A program made the position numbers and the translations under genes. The notes under the pieces were generated by a model. The model was given only the letters and a program-made list of their open reading frames with translations. It made no database searches and was not told where the DNA came from. A DNA stretch of 64,000 bases from Tildeniella torsiva UHER 1998/13D (GTDB lineage: Bacteria; Cyanobacteriota; Cyanobacteriia; Phormidesmidales; Phormidesmidaceae), in NCBI GenBank assembly GCA_019358835.1, contig JAHHIH010000001.1, forward strand, positions 434,001 through 498,000. The letters run 5' to 3'. Every line of letters begins with the position of its first letter. The first letter of the stretch is position 1. Below, in pieces: positions 1-7,747 of the stretch.

Positions 1-82
1 ATTAAACGTTGGCAGGCTATTTCTATTTGCAGCCCCTTCGGATCGGCGGCAAGTAAGAATGGTTTTTTGACCCCTATCCATT

Positions 83-118
83 CTCATCGCTCAAACCTCT
101 AGGGCGATGAGTTTTTTT
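83..118 (+). terminator. Rho-independent terminator of an upstream gene
   Basis: A perfect 8-bp inverted repeat (CTCATCGC at 83-90, GCGATGAG at 104-111) is followed directly by seven T residues. This is a classical intrinsic terminator. The gene it ends lies left of the window; I see no convincing coding frame in bases 1-82. Confidence 0.75.
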
Positions 119-222
119 AGGCGTTTAAAGTTTTGGTGTCGTACTTCATCAATTCAACCCTCTAATCAACCCATCGACCATCACGATCAAAGCACGTTCT
201 TCCTGTATGGATAACCCTTAAA

Positions 223-2100
223 ATGCCGATTAAAGACCAGCCGACTCCCCCCAAGTTTCGGCTATTCAACAATATTTTTCTAATTGTGGGCGTCGTGTTT
301 TTGGCGGCCAGCTTTATCTTGCCCGCCCTGCTGGGGCCGCAGATTCCAGGGGTGCCCTACAGCCTGTTTATTCACCAGGTGCAAGAGGGCGAGGTGGCGC
401 GGGTGCAGGTGGGCCAAAACCAGATTCAGTACCAGCTCAAGCCCGTGGGCGAGGAGGTGGCTGGCCAGGTCTTTACCACCACCCCAATTTTTGACTTGAG
501 CCTGCCAACCACTCTGCAAGACAACGGCGTTGAGTTTGCCGCCACGCCGCCCCCAAAAAACCGCTGGGTGGGCAGCCTGTTGAGCTGGGTGATTCCGCCG
601 CTGATTTTTGTGGGCATCTGGCAGTTTTTTGCGCGGCGCGGCGCTGGTGGCGGTGGCCCCCAGGGCATGCTGTCTATCGGCAAGAGCAAGGCCAAGGTCT
701 ATGTCGAAGGTGAGGCGGCTAAAACCACCTTTGCCGATGTGGCTGGGGTCGATGAGGCCAAGACTGAGCTGGTCGAAATCGTTGACTTTCTCAAAACGCC
801 GGGGCGCTACACCCAGATTGGGGCGCGCATTCCCAAGGGCGTGCTGCTAGTTGGCCCACCGGGCACGGGCAAAACCCTGCTGGCCAAGGCCGTCGCTGGC
901 GAAGCGGGGGTGCCCTTCTTTAGCATCTCAGGCTCTGAGTTTGTGGAAATGTTTGTGGGGGTGGGCTCATCGCGGGTGCGCGACCTGTTTGAGCAGGCCA
1001 AAAAGCAGGCCCCCTGCATTGTGTTTATTGATGAATTGGATGCGATCGGCAAGTCGCGCAGCAGCAACGGCATGTATGGCGGCAACGATGAGCGCGAGCA
1101 AACCCTCAACCAGCTCCTCTCGGAAATGGATGGCTTTGCCGCCGAAGACGCCACGGTGATTGTGCTGGCGGCCACCAACCGGCCCGAAATTCTCGACCCC
1201 GCCCTCTTGCGCCCCGGTCGATTTGATCGCCAGGTGCTGGTCGATCGCCCCGCCCTGTCGGGCCGCGAGGCCATTCTCAACATCCACGCCCAGACCGTGA
1301 AGCTGGGGGACGATGTGGATTTGAAGGCGATCGCCACCCGCACCCCCGGTTTTGCCGGGGCTGACCTGGCCAACCTGGTCAACGAAGCGGCATTGCTGGC
1401 CGCCCGCAACCATCGCCAGGCGGTGGCCCAAGCCGACTTTGCCGAGGCGATCGAGCGGGTCGTCGCCGGGCTCGAAAAGAAAAGCCGCGTGCTCAACGAT
1501 AAAGAAAAGAAAATCGTCGCCTACCACGAAGTCGGCCACGCCCTAGTGGGCTCCCTCATGCCCGGCAGCGGCAAAGTCGAAAAAATCTCTATCGTGTCGC
1601 GGGGCATGGCGGCTCTGGGTTACACCCTGCAACTGCCCACCGAAGACCGCTTTTTGATGGATGAAGCGGAACTGCGGGGGCAGATTGCCACCCTGCTGGG
1701 GGGGCGATCGGCGGAGGAAATTGTCTTCAACAGCATCACCACCGGGGCTTCTAACGATTTGCAGCGGGCGACGGATCTGGCCGAGCAAATGGTCACGGCC
1801 TTTGGCATGAGCAAGGTGCTGGGGCCACTGGCCTACCAGCAGGGGGCACGCCCCATGTTTCTCGACGGCGGCATGGCCAACGGTCGCCGCCCGATCAGCG
1901 AAGAAACCGCCCAGGCGATCGATCGCGAGGTCAAAGACATCGTCGAGACTGCCCACCAGCAGGCCCTAGACGTCATTCGCCACAACCGCGATCTGATGGA
2001 AACCATCACCATGCAGCTGCTGGAAACCGAGGCGATCGAAGGCAAAACCCTGCATCACCTGCTCGACCAGGTGCAGGCCAGCTCGATAGACATCCACTAG
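223..2100 (+). CDS. ftsH: ATP-dependent zinc metalloprotease FtsH
   Basis: Membrane-anchored AAA protease that extracts and degrades damaged or unassembled membrane proteins, in cyanobacteria including photosystem II subunits. The 625-aa length is normal for the family. Two membrane segments (about residues 18-38 and 117-137) flank a short extracytoplasmic domain. The AAA module has Walker A GPPGTGKT (211-218), Walker B ending IVFIDE (266-271) and the second region of homology near 319-336. The zinc site HEVGH (435-439) and a likely third ligand, Asp512 in NDLQRAT, are intact. The [12 protein letters not shown] segment resembles the FtsH4-type of Synechocystis more than FtsH2, but paralogue assignment needs a tree. 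It stands alone, preceded by a terminator and followed by a C-rich repeat. Confidence 0.96.
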   Translation: MPIKDQPTPPKFRLFNNIFLIVGVVFLAASFILPALLGPQIPGVPYSLFIHQVQEGEVARVQVGQNQIQYQLKPVGEEVAGQVFTTTPIFDLSLPTTLQDNGVEFAATPPPKNRWVGSLLSWVIPPLIFVGIWQFFARRGAGGGGPQGMLSIGKSKAKVYVEGEAAKTTFADVAGVDEAKTELVEIVDFLKTPGRYTQIGARIPKGVLLVGPPGTGKTLLAKAVAGEAGVPFFSISGSEFVEMFVGVGSSRVRDLFEQAKKQAPCIVFIDELDAIGKSRSSNGMYGGNDEREQTLNQLLSEMDGFAAEDATVIVLAATNRPEILDPALLRPGRFDRQVLVDRPALSGREAILNIHAQTVKLGDDVDLKAIATRTPGFAGADLANLVNEAALLAARNHRQAVAQADFAEAIERVVAGLEKKSRVLNDKEKKIVAYHEVGHALVGSLMPGSGKVEKISIVSRGMAALGYTLQLPTEDRFLMDEAELRGQIATLLGGRSAEEIVFNSITTGASNDLQRATDLAEQMVTAFGMSKVLGPLAYQQGARPMFLDGGMANGRRPISEETAQAIDREVKDIVETAHQQALDVIRHNRDLMETITMQLLETEAIEGKTLHHLLDQVQASSIDIH

Positions 2101-2121
2101 TTTGCGCCGGAGTGTAGGATT

Positions 2122-2161
2122 CACCCCCACTCCCTACTCCCCACCCCCCACTCCCCACCCC
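2122..2161. repeat. C-rich short tandem repeats (CCCCACT-like)
   Basis: Degenerate tandem copies of a 7-8 nt unit (CCCCACT, TCCCTACT, CCCCCCACT) sit just after ftsH. Such heptameric short tandem repeats are common in intergenic DNA of filamentous cyanobacteria. No function is evident; the tract varies easily in copy number. Confidence 0.6.
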
Positions 2162-2192
2162 GACTCAAAACACCATTCCCTAAGAGGTTCAT

Positions 2193-2492
2193 ATGTCATC
2201 TTCTCTAACCAAAGGCACCCTCGTCACCATTATTGGCGAAGCGGTTTTGCAAGAGCGCCTGATTCATCTGCTCAGCCAGCTTGAGGTGTCGGGCTACACG
2301 ATTGTGCCCGCCAAAGGGGCAGGCAGCCACGGCAGACGCATGGGCGATATTGCGGGCTACAACACCAATATCGAAATCAAAACCATCGTCAGTTCAGACC
2401 TCTCTGACCAGCTACTAGACGAGCTGAAGCCCTATCAAGAGACCCACGCCCTGATCGCCTTTCGCCAAACCGTAGAAGGCTTGTTCGATTAG
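2193..2492 (+). CDS. PII-like (GlnB/SbtB superfamily) small regulator
   Basis: A 99-aa protein with the beta-alpha-beta start of the PII fold (KGTLVTIIGEAVLQERLIHLL), then SGYTIVPAKGAGSHGRR where the ligand-binding T-loop should lie, and a second half ending ALIAFRQTVEGLF. The layout matches SbtB and carboxysome-linked PII-like proteins rather than classical GlnB: the GlnB uridylylation-site region is not recognisable. PII-like proteins bind adenine nucleotides and control a transporter or enzyme. No sbtA-type bicarbonate transporter or carboxysome gene is adjacent, so the partner is unknown. The ATG is preceded by AAGAGG. SbtB-like function is inference; PII fold membership is fairly clear. 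Confidence 0.72.
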   Translation: MSSSLTKGTLVTIIGEAVLQERLIHLLSQLEVSGYTIVPAKGAGSHGRRMGDIAGYNTNIEIKTIVSSDLSDQLLDELKPYQETHALIAFRQTVEGLFD

Positions 2493-2608
2493 GCATGCAG
2501 GCCTGCGCTGTCTGGGGAAATCATTGTGAGCCTACCTAAGGATAGACGGGCAGCTCAGGCAGGCCCGTGGATACTATGGCTTGATGACCAATCGAGGAAC
2601 GCCCCGCG

Positions 2609-3280
2609 ATGATTACCGTTCACCACTTAAACAACTCCCGCTCCCAGCGGGTGCTCTGGCTGCTCGAAGAACTGGGCCTGCCCTACGACGTTAAGCGCTA
2701 CGAGCGCGACCCAGAGACCATGCTGGCTCCGCCAGAGCTGCGGCAGGTGCATCCCCTGGGCAAATCGCCAGTGCTCACCGATGGCGACCTGACCCTGGCT
2801 GAATCGGGGGCGATTGTCGAATATTTGGTCGATCGCTACGGCGATGGGCGGCTGATTCCAGCCCCAGACACCCCCGAGCGGCTGCGCTACACCTACTGGC
2901 TGCACTACGCCGAGGGGTCGGCCATGCCGCCGCTGCTGATCAAGCTGATCTTCGACAAAATTGAGCAAAGCCCGATGCCGTTCTTTGCCAAGCCCATCGC
3001 CCGAGGCATCGTCCATCGGGTCAAAGACTCATTTATTAACCCTCAAATTACCCAGCACCTCGACTTTATGGAGGCCGAGCTGGGCAAAAGCACCTGGTTT
3101 ACCGGGGAAGACTTTACCGCCGCCGATATTCAACTCAGCTTCCCGCTTGAGGCCGCGGCAACTCGGGCGGGGCTCAATGCCAGTTGCCCTAAACTCATGG
3201 CATTCTTAGATCGTATCCACGCCCGCCCGGCCTACCAAAAAGCCCTGGAGCGAGGTGGTGAGTATGAGCTGTTGAGTTGA
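2609..3280 (+). CDS. Glutathione S-transferase family protein
   Basis: 223-aa soluble protein. The N-terminal thioredoxin-like domain begins MITVHHLNNSRSQRVLWLLEE, the typical glutathione-site start, and continues through the cis-proline region HPLGKSPVL (about 49-57) to the AESGAIVEYLVDRYG motif (about 64-78). The all-helical C-terminal domain contains FTAADIQLSFPL (about 152-163), the usual N-capping motif. It is likely a detoxification or peroxide-reducing enzyme that conjugates glutathione to electrophiles; its substrate cannot be read from sequence. It may be co-transcribed with the membrane-protein gene 45 bp downstream. Confidence 0.9.
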   Translation: MITVHHLNNSRSQRVLWLLEELGLPYDVKRYERDPETMLAPPELRQVHPLGKSPVLTDGDLTLAESGAIVEYLVDRYGDGRLIPAPDTPERLRYTYWLHYAEGSAMPPLLIKLIFDKIEQSPMPFFAKPIARGIVHRVKDSFINPQITQHLDFMEAELGKSTWFTGEDFTAADIQLSFPLEAAATRAGLNASCPKLMAFLDRIHARPAYQKALERGGEYELLS

Positions 3281-3325
3281 ACAGTGCACAACTTTGGGTG
3301 TGATTGACAGACCTAAATAACCTCT

Positions 3326-4060
3326 ATGGGGCAAAATACCAAAACATTTCTGCGGGCGTGGCGATTCATAGCACTGATGCTGGCATCGCTGAGTCTCAGT
3401 TTGTCTATGACCCATTTGCTAGAGCTGCCCCAACGAATGCAGTTTGACCAGCAGCTCTGGGTTGAGGTAACCGTTGTTGAAAACGTCTATCGACTGTTTG
3501 GCTCCGTTGGTGCGGTGTTTGAAATTGGCGCGATCGCAGCGGCAATTGGCCTGGCGTTTTGGGTGCGACAGCGTGGTTCCGTGTTTTATTGGGCCGTAGC
3601 TGGGGCAATTTTTCTAGGCTTAGCGTTTGCCAGCTGGTGCCTATTGGTCGCGCCCATGAATGCTGAATTTGCCACCTGGTTGACCAAACCTGTGCCCGCC
3701 GATTGGACTAGGTATCGCAACCAGTGGGAATATGGCCACGCGGCGATCGCCCTGATCAAAACCCTTGGCCTCAGCTGTCTCGTCGTCTCTGTACTCCTAG
3801 ATGCGCCGAGACAGCTAGCGGTTATTTCTGAGATTGAGCGATCGCACCAAAAAGACTTGCCGGTCACAGCCTCTTTTCCCTTATCCACTGTTTCTTCAAA
3901 GGCTCGCCCTGCTTGGCTATGGCCGCTTCGACTGGTGGCGGTAATCGTTCTCAGCGCGGCCTTTTTTGGGTTGATCACCTACGTTTTTCACAGCGTTCTA
4001 GCCGGGACAATTCTATCGATCGCAGGCATTCTAGGAATTGGCTTTTCAATGGATAAATAA
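3326..4060 (+). CDS. Multi-pass membrane protein, DUF1772-like
   Basis: 244 aa. Hydrophobic helices lie near residues 10-28, 55-80, 87-107 and 135-157, with two more at the C-terminus (about 200-242). The first four-helix part, with MTHLLELPQRM after helix 1 and an extracytoplasmic segment holding tryptophans before helix 4, resembles DUF1772/anthrone-oxygenase-like membrane proteins. The enzymatic role of that family in bacteria is uncertain. The additional C-terminal hairpin is not part of the usual domain. The gene lies between a glutathione transferase and a DUF6544-like gene on the same strand. I would not assign a function. Confidence 0.72.
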   Translation: MGQNTKTFLRAWRFIALMLASLSLSLSMTHLLELPQRMQFDQQLWVEVTVVENVYRLFGSVGAVFEIGAIAAAIGLAFWVRQRGSVFYWAVAGAIFLGLAFASWCLLVAPMNAEFATWLTKPVPADWTRYRNQWEYGHAAIALIKTLGLSCLVVSVLLDAPRQLAVISEIERSHQKDLPVTASFPLSTVSSKARPAWLWPLRLVAVIVLSAAFFGLITYVFHSVLAGTILSIAGILGIGFSMDK

Positions 4061-4105
4061 TCGGGTCAGGCGCAGCAGGCCGCTAACCCAATACCGGAGG
4101 CCATA

Positions 4106-4852
4106 ATGGCTAAACCACTTTCGCTTAACGCACTATGGGCTTCAGCCATACCTGAGCATCGCGCCTTCAGCCCAGAAGAATTTGCCCATTTGCCAGAGAT
4201 GGCCAGACGGTATTTGGAGCATGCGATCGCCCCCGGCACCGCCCTCGCCTCAGCCGTGCGCCTAAAAATGCACGGCGAAATCAAATTAAAAACCTGGAGT
4301 CCCTTCACCGCAGAGCAAGTGGTCTACTGGCAGCGCGGCTTTATCTGGAGCGCCACTGCGTGGATGAACCGCCTACCCATCGTCGGGTCAGACCGGATCA
4401 TTGATGGCGCTGGGGCCATGCAGTGGAAGCTGCTGGGGCTGTTCCCGGTGATGACCGGCAGCGGGGCTGACATCACCCGCTCAGCGGCAGGGCGCTTCCA
4501 CACTGAGTCAATGCTGTTGCCCTCGGTGTTTTGTCGGGATGATATGGCCTGGAGCAGCCCCGATGCAGCGCACCTACACGCCAGTTTTGTGGCCCAAGGC
4601 GAGCCAGCAGAACTCGACTTCACCCTCGACCAGACCGGACGACTCAAAACCGCCCAACTGCCGCGCTGGGGGAATCCCGAAGGGGCTGCCCACCACTACG
4701 TAGACTTCGGGGCCATTGTTGAGGAAGAGGGCAGCTTCGGCGGCTACACCATTCCCACTCGGCTGCGGGTGGGGTGGTACTTCGGCAGCGAGCGGTTTGA
4801 GCCAGAGGGCGAGTTCTTCAGGGCCACCATTGACGAGGCCATCTATCGGTAG
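4106..4852 (+). CDS. DUF6544-like conserved protein
   Basis: 248-aa soluble protein with no signal peptide or membrane segment. It opens with a helix containing LPEMARRYLEHAI followed by SAVRLKMHGEIKL, an arrangement I associate with the DUF6544 (formerly DUF6920) family: a conserved helix ending in RYL, then a beta-rich barrel. W/Y-rich strands continue to the C-terminus (GWYFGSERFEPEGEFFRATI). The family has no established biochemical role. The start is well supported by CCGGAGG upstream of the ATG. It may be co-transcribed with the upstream membrane protein gene 45 bp away. Confidence 0.75.
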   Translation: MAKPLSLNALWASAIPEHRAFSPEEFAHLPEMARRYLEHAIAPGTALASAVRLKMHGEIKLKTWSPFTAEQVVYWQRGFIWSATAWMNRLPIVGSDRIIDGAGAMQWKLLGLFPVMTGSGADITRSAAGRFHTESMLLPSVFCRDDMAWSSPDAAHLHASFVAQGEPAELDFTLDQTGRLKTAQLPRWGNPEGAAHHYVDFGAIVEEEGSFGGYTIPTRLRVGWYFGSERFEPEGEFFRATIDEAIYR

Positions 4853-4937
4853 ACCCGACTAGCATTAGACTCTGACTGGCGCGATCGCTGTCACCATAGA
4901 GATTGAGCCGTCAATCTTTTTGCTAGGGGATATTTCC

Positions 4938-5846
4938 GTGGTTCACCATCACGACCATCACCATGCTCCTAAAACCCACACCCGCGCGTTTCAGATCGGC
5001 ATTGGCCTGAATATCGGCTTTGTACTGATTGAGGCGGCGATCGGGTGGACGACGCAATCCCTAGCGCTGCTGGCGGATGCGGGGCACAATCTCAGCGACG
5101 TGCTCGGGCTCTTGCTGGCCTGGGGGGCAAGCTACCTCGCCCAGCGCCCGCCCAGTCGCACCTACACCTACGGGCTCCGCCGCTCTACCATTCTGGTGGC
5201 CCTGTTTAACTCGATGCTGCTGCTATTAGCGGTGGGCGGCATCGCCTGGGAGGCCCTGCGACGGCTGCAAAACCCTACGCCAGTACCGGGGATGACCCTG
5301 ATCTGGGTGGCGGGGATTGGGGTGGTGATCAATACCCTGACCGCACTCTTGTTTTTTGCTGGGGGCAAGCAAGACCTCAACATTCGCGGGGCTTTTTTGC
5401 ATATGGCCGCCGATGCCCTGGTGTCGGTCGGGGTGGTATTGGCGGGCATCGCCATTTTGCTCACGGGGTGGCTGTGGCTAGACCCGGCCATCAGTTTGGT
5501 GATTGTGGTCGTAATTGTGGTCGGCACCTGGAACCTGCTGCACGATGCCCTAGGCCTCATGCTCGATCGCGTTCCCAAACACATTGAACCCCTAGCGGTG
5601 CGGACGTTTCTTCAAGACCTGCCAGAGGTGGCCCAGGTTCACGATCTCCATATTTGGGCCATGAGCACAACAGAAACAGCCCTAACAGCCCATTTAGTGA
5701 TGCCCAAGGGCTGCCCAGGGGACGGTTTTTTGGCCCAGGTCTGTGAAGAATTGCACCACCACTTCGCGATCGACCACGCCACCCTACAAGTTGAAACCGG
5801 GGATACGCATTACCCCTGCCGCCTAGAGCCCGACCATCAGGTATAG
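4938..5846 (+). CDS. Cation diffusion facilitator, CzcD/ZitB-type (Zn2+ efflux)
   Basis: Proton-coupled exporter of Zn2+ or similar divalent metals at the cytoplasmic membrane. Six helices are visible. The metal-site motifs are LADAGHNLSDV in TM2 and HMAAD in TM5, the HxxxD pair typical of Zn/Cd exporters. A histidine-rich cytosolic N-terminus (VHHHDHHHAPKTH) probably gathers metal. The C-terminal domain (about 210-300) is the usual ferredoxin-like dimerisation part, with VHDLHIWAMS. I prefer the GTG at 4938, which has AGGGGA about 9 nt upstream, over an in-frame TTG at 4920. A second, FieF-like CDF gene lies at 18969-19868. Confidence 0.9.
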   Translation: MVHHHDHHHAPKTHTRAFQIGIGLNIGFVLIEAAIGWTTQSLALLADAGHNLSDVLGLLLAWGASYLAQRPPSRTYTYGLRRSTILVALFNSMLLLLAVGGIAWEALRRLQNPTPVPGMTLIWVAGIGVVINTLTALLFFAGGKQDLNIRGAFLHMAADALVSVGVVLAGIAILLTGWLWLDPAISLVIVVVIVVGTWNLLHDALGLMLDRVPKHIEPLAVRTFLQDLPEVAQVHDLHIWAMSTTETALTAHLVMPKGCPGDGFLAQVCEELHHHFAIDHATLQVETGDTHYPCRLEPDHQV

Positions 5847-6023
5847 GACGCAAGGGTGAGGTCGTCTGGCAGGGATGAAGGGCTTGGTTGCTAGAGCTAG
5901 ATCCGTGGCCACGGGTGGTGTTTTGGGGGCGATCGCCATGGCCCCCACAGCGGCGGTCAACGCCTTATTTGACACCGTTGTGTAACGGGCAAGCCGATAC
6001 CGTTACAGAGGCCAAGTTTCAAG

Positions 6024-6060
6024 CAACGAATCCACCCTAAAGTCCAACCTTAGGCTGTCA
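6024..6060 (+). promoter_or_regulatory. 37-nt conserved upstream element, copy A
   Basis: CAACGAATCCACC followed by CTAAAGTCCAACCTTAGGCT aligns without gaps to 10233-10269 at about 30 of 37 positions. It lies 83 nt upstream of the GTG of the ComFB-like gene. CCTAA and TTAGG form a short inverted repeat inside this copy. It may be an operator, an alternative-sigma promoter or a 5-prime UTR element. The function is inferred only from conservation and equivalent position. Confidence 0.5.
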
Positions 6061-6143
6061 GAGTGGTAGATCTAACAGGGTTTTAAGACCTGTGCATGGT
6101 GTGACTCTCTTTGGTTCCCAACACTCTGAGGCAAGAGGTAAAC

Positions 6144-6479
6144 GTGGCTCACGGCTCGATTAATCTCACATTGACAGTCGTCATGCAAGAAATTGAGGAT
6201 GTTTTAAATCAGTACCCTGAACATCCCTATCAAGCGGTGTTTTCAATGCCTGAGTTGAGGCAAAAGCTAATTGACCATGTGCATTGTTATGTATCGCCCC
6301 ACCACGATGCTGGAGGCAGGCAAAATACTATCCCTGGGAACTCTATTGCCCACCGAGCTTCCTTTTTACAAGAGCGGCTGCGCCTGGGAATGCTAATTCG
6401 CGGCAGTATGCTGCACCTCCTACGCCAGGAAGATGCCGAGCAAGTAGACGCACCCAATCGTCCTTGGCATCGGCCATGA
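6144..6479 (+). CDS. ComFB-like (late competence) small protein
   Basis: 111-aa soluble protein. The core VVMQEIEDVLNQYPEHPYQ followed by FSMPELRQKLIDHV is the pattern of cyanobacterial proteins annotated as late competence development ComFB. In this family a helix pair precedes the ELRQKLI helix. Some cyanobacterial ComFB proteins bind cyclic di-nucleotides and affect motility and natural transformation; whether this copy does cannot be told. GTG 6144 with AAGAGGT upstream is preferred to an upstream in-frame ATG at 6111 that lacks a ribosome site. The C-terminus (after about residue 75) is poorly conserved. A 37-nt element shared with the fasciclin gene lies 83 nt upstream. Confidence 0.6.
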   Translation: MAHGSINLTLTVVMQEIEDVLNQYPEHPYQAVFSMPELRQKLIDHVHCYVSPHHDAGGRQNTIPGNSIAHRASFLQERLRLGMLIRGSMLHLLRQEDAEQVDAPNRPWHRP

Positions 6480-6543
6480 TTTGCATCGGGAAGCTCCTGA
6501 AGATTTTTAACTGCGCAAAACCCATAGAAATTAGGAGAAACTA

Positions 6544-7488
6544 ATGACTTTTATACTTGAGAAGTTTGATCAGAGCTTTGATCACCATACAATTCAGGTG
6601 AACGGTATTCGATTGCACTATGTAATTGGCGGTATGGGCGAGCTTGTCGTGCTGCTACATGGCTATGCTCAAACCTGGTATGAGTGGCGAAAAATCATGC
6701 CTGTGCTAGCAGAGCATTACACCGTGATTGCACCAGATTTGCGGGGTGCAGGAGATTCAGACAAGCCCTTGACCGGCTATGACAAGCGATCGCTGGCAGA
6801 CGATATCTATCAGTTAGTTAAACAGCTTGGGTTTCAGCAGATTTATCTAGTGGGTCACGATATTGGGCTAATGGTTGCCTATGCCTATGCCGCGGCCCAT
6901 CCCGATGATGTGAAGCGTCTAGTAGTCATTGATGCTCCGATTCCTGGCATTGAACCCTGGCAAGATGTGGTTACTAGCCCAATGGTTTGGCACTTTGCCT
7001 TTCATGCTGTTCCTAATCTGCCAGAGGCACTGGTGGCTGGGCGAGAACGCACCTATCTTTCAACCGGGTTTTACAAAGCGCTGTCTTATAACCCAGTTGC
7101 TATCACCGAAGCTGATATCGATGAATATATCCGCTGCTACTCTGCACCTGGTGGAATGCGGGCCGGATTTGAGTACTTTCGCACCTTCGCAGAAGATGTG
7201 AAGCACAACAAAGAATATGCCCAACACAAACTTAAGATGCCCGTACTAGCCCTCGGCGGGGCGCAAAGCTTAGGACACATCATGGTCAGCCAAATGCAAA
7301 CGGTTGCAGACGATGTTCAGGGGGGAGCGATCGCCCAGTGTGGTCATTGGGTTGTTGATGAGCGTCCTGAGGAATTAACTCAACAGATTCTGACTTTCTT
7401 TCATGAAGACATGGCAGAATTCACAAATACGAGGCTACCGGAAGCCTCTCTGTGTCAGCTTTCTAGCCGTTATGGCCATAGGCTATAG
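6544..7488 (+). CDS. Alpha/beta hydrolase (epoxide hydrolase/dehalogenase-like)
   Basis: 314-aa soluble alpha/beta-hydrolase fold enzyme. The oxyanion-region motif HGYAQTWYEW (about 39-48) is followed by the nucleophile elbow VGHDIG (about 106-111). An aspartate, not serine, nucleophile points to the epoxide hydrolase, haloalkane dehalogenase or haloacetate dehalogenase group. APDLRGAGDSDKP and the C-terminal catalytic His in CGHWVVDERPEEL (about 267-279) agree. Tyrosines in the cap region (about 150-220) could serve as epoxide ring-opening residues, which would favour epoxide hydrolase. The ATG has AGGAGA upstream. The substrate is unknown; it is probably a single-gene unit or follows the ComFB-like gene. 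Confidence 0.88.
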   Translation: MTFILEKFDQSFDHHTIQVNGIRLHYVIGGMGELVVLLHGYAQTWYEWRKIMPVLAEHYTVIAPDLRGAGDSDKPLTGYDKRSLADDIYQLVKQLGFQQIYLVGHDIGLMVAYAYAAAHPDDVKRLVVIDAPIPGIEPWQDVVTSPMVWHFAFHAVPNLPEALVAGRERTYLSTGFYKALSYNPVAITEADIDEYIRCYSAPGGMRAGFEYFRTFAEDVKHNKEYAQHKLKMPVLALGGAQSLGHIMVSQMQTVADDVQGGAIAQCGHWVVDERPEELTQQILTFFHEDMAEFTNTRLPEASLCQLSSRYGHRL

Positions 7489-7747
7489 TTCTAAAATTCG
7501 CTAATCAAAGAAAACACATTCTAGATGAAGAACTGTAACACAATACAACAATGCAATGCGTTCCGGAAATTGCCCCTTGATGAAGTCGTCTAACTGATCG
7601 AAGCCGCTGTAGTAGCTACCTTAGAGTAGGCATGGGCATATCTAAATTTTTCCCGTGCTCAATTCAATAAGTTTTGAGTTAACCAGCCAGCTCAAATTTA
7701 AACCTGAGACCATAAAGTTTCCTCCCTTCTGCGTTGAGAAATTAGCC

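Noticed and set aside
5875-5985. 36-codon frame MKGLVARARSVATGG... between the CDF gene and element A
   Set aside because: Weak ribosome site and low-complexity composition; likely a chance frame around a GCGATCGC site.
7510-7625. Minus-strand YSGFDQLDDFIKGQFPERI-like fragment between the hydrolase and GH13 genes
   Set aside because: Protein-like, but preceded directly by an in-frame TAA with no start; too short to assign to a family.
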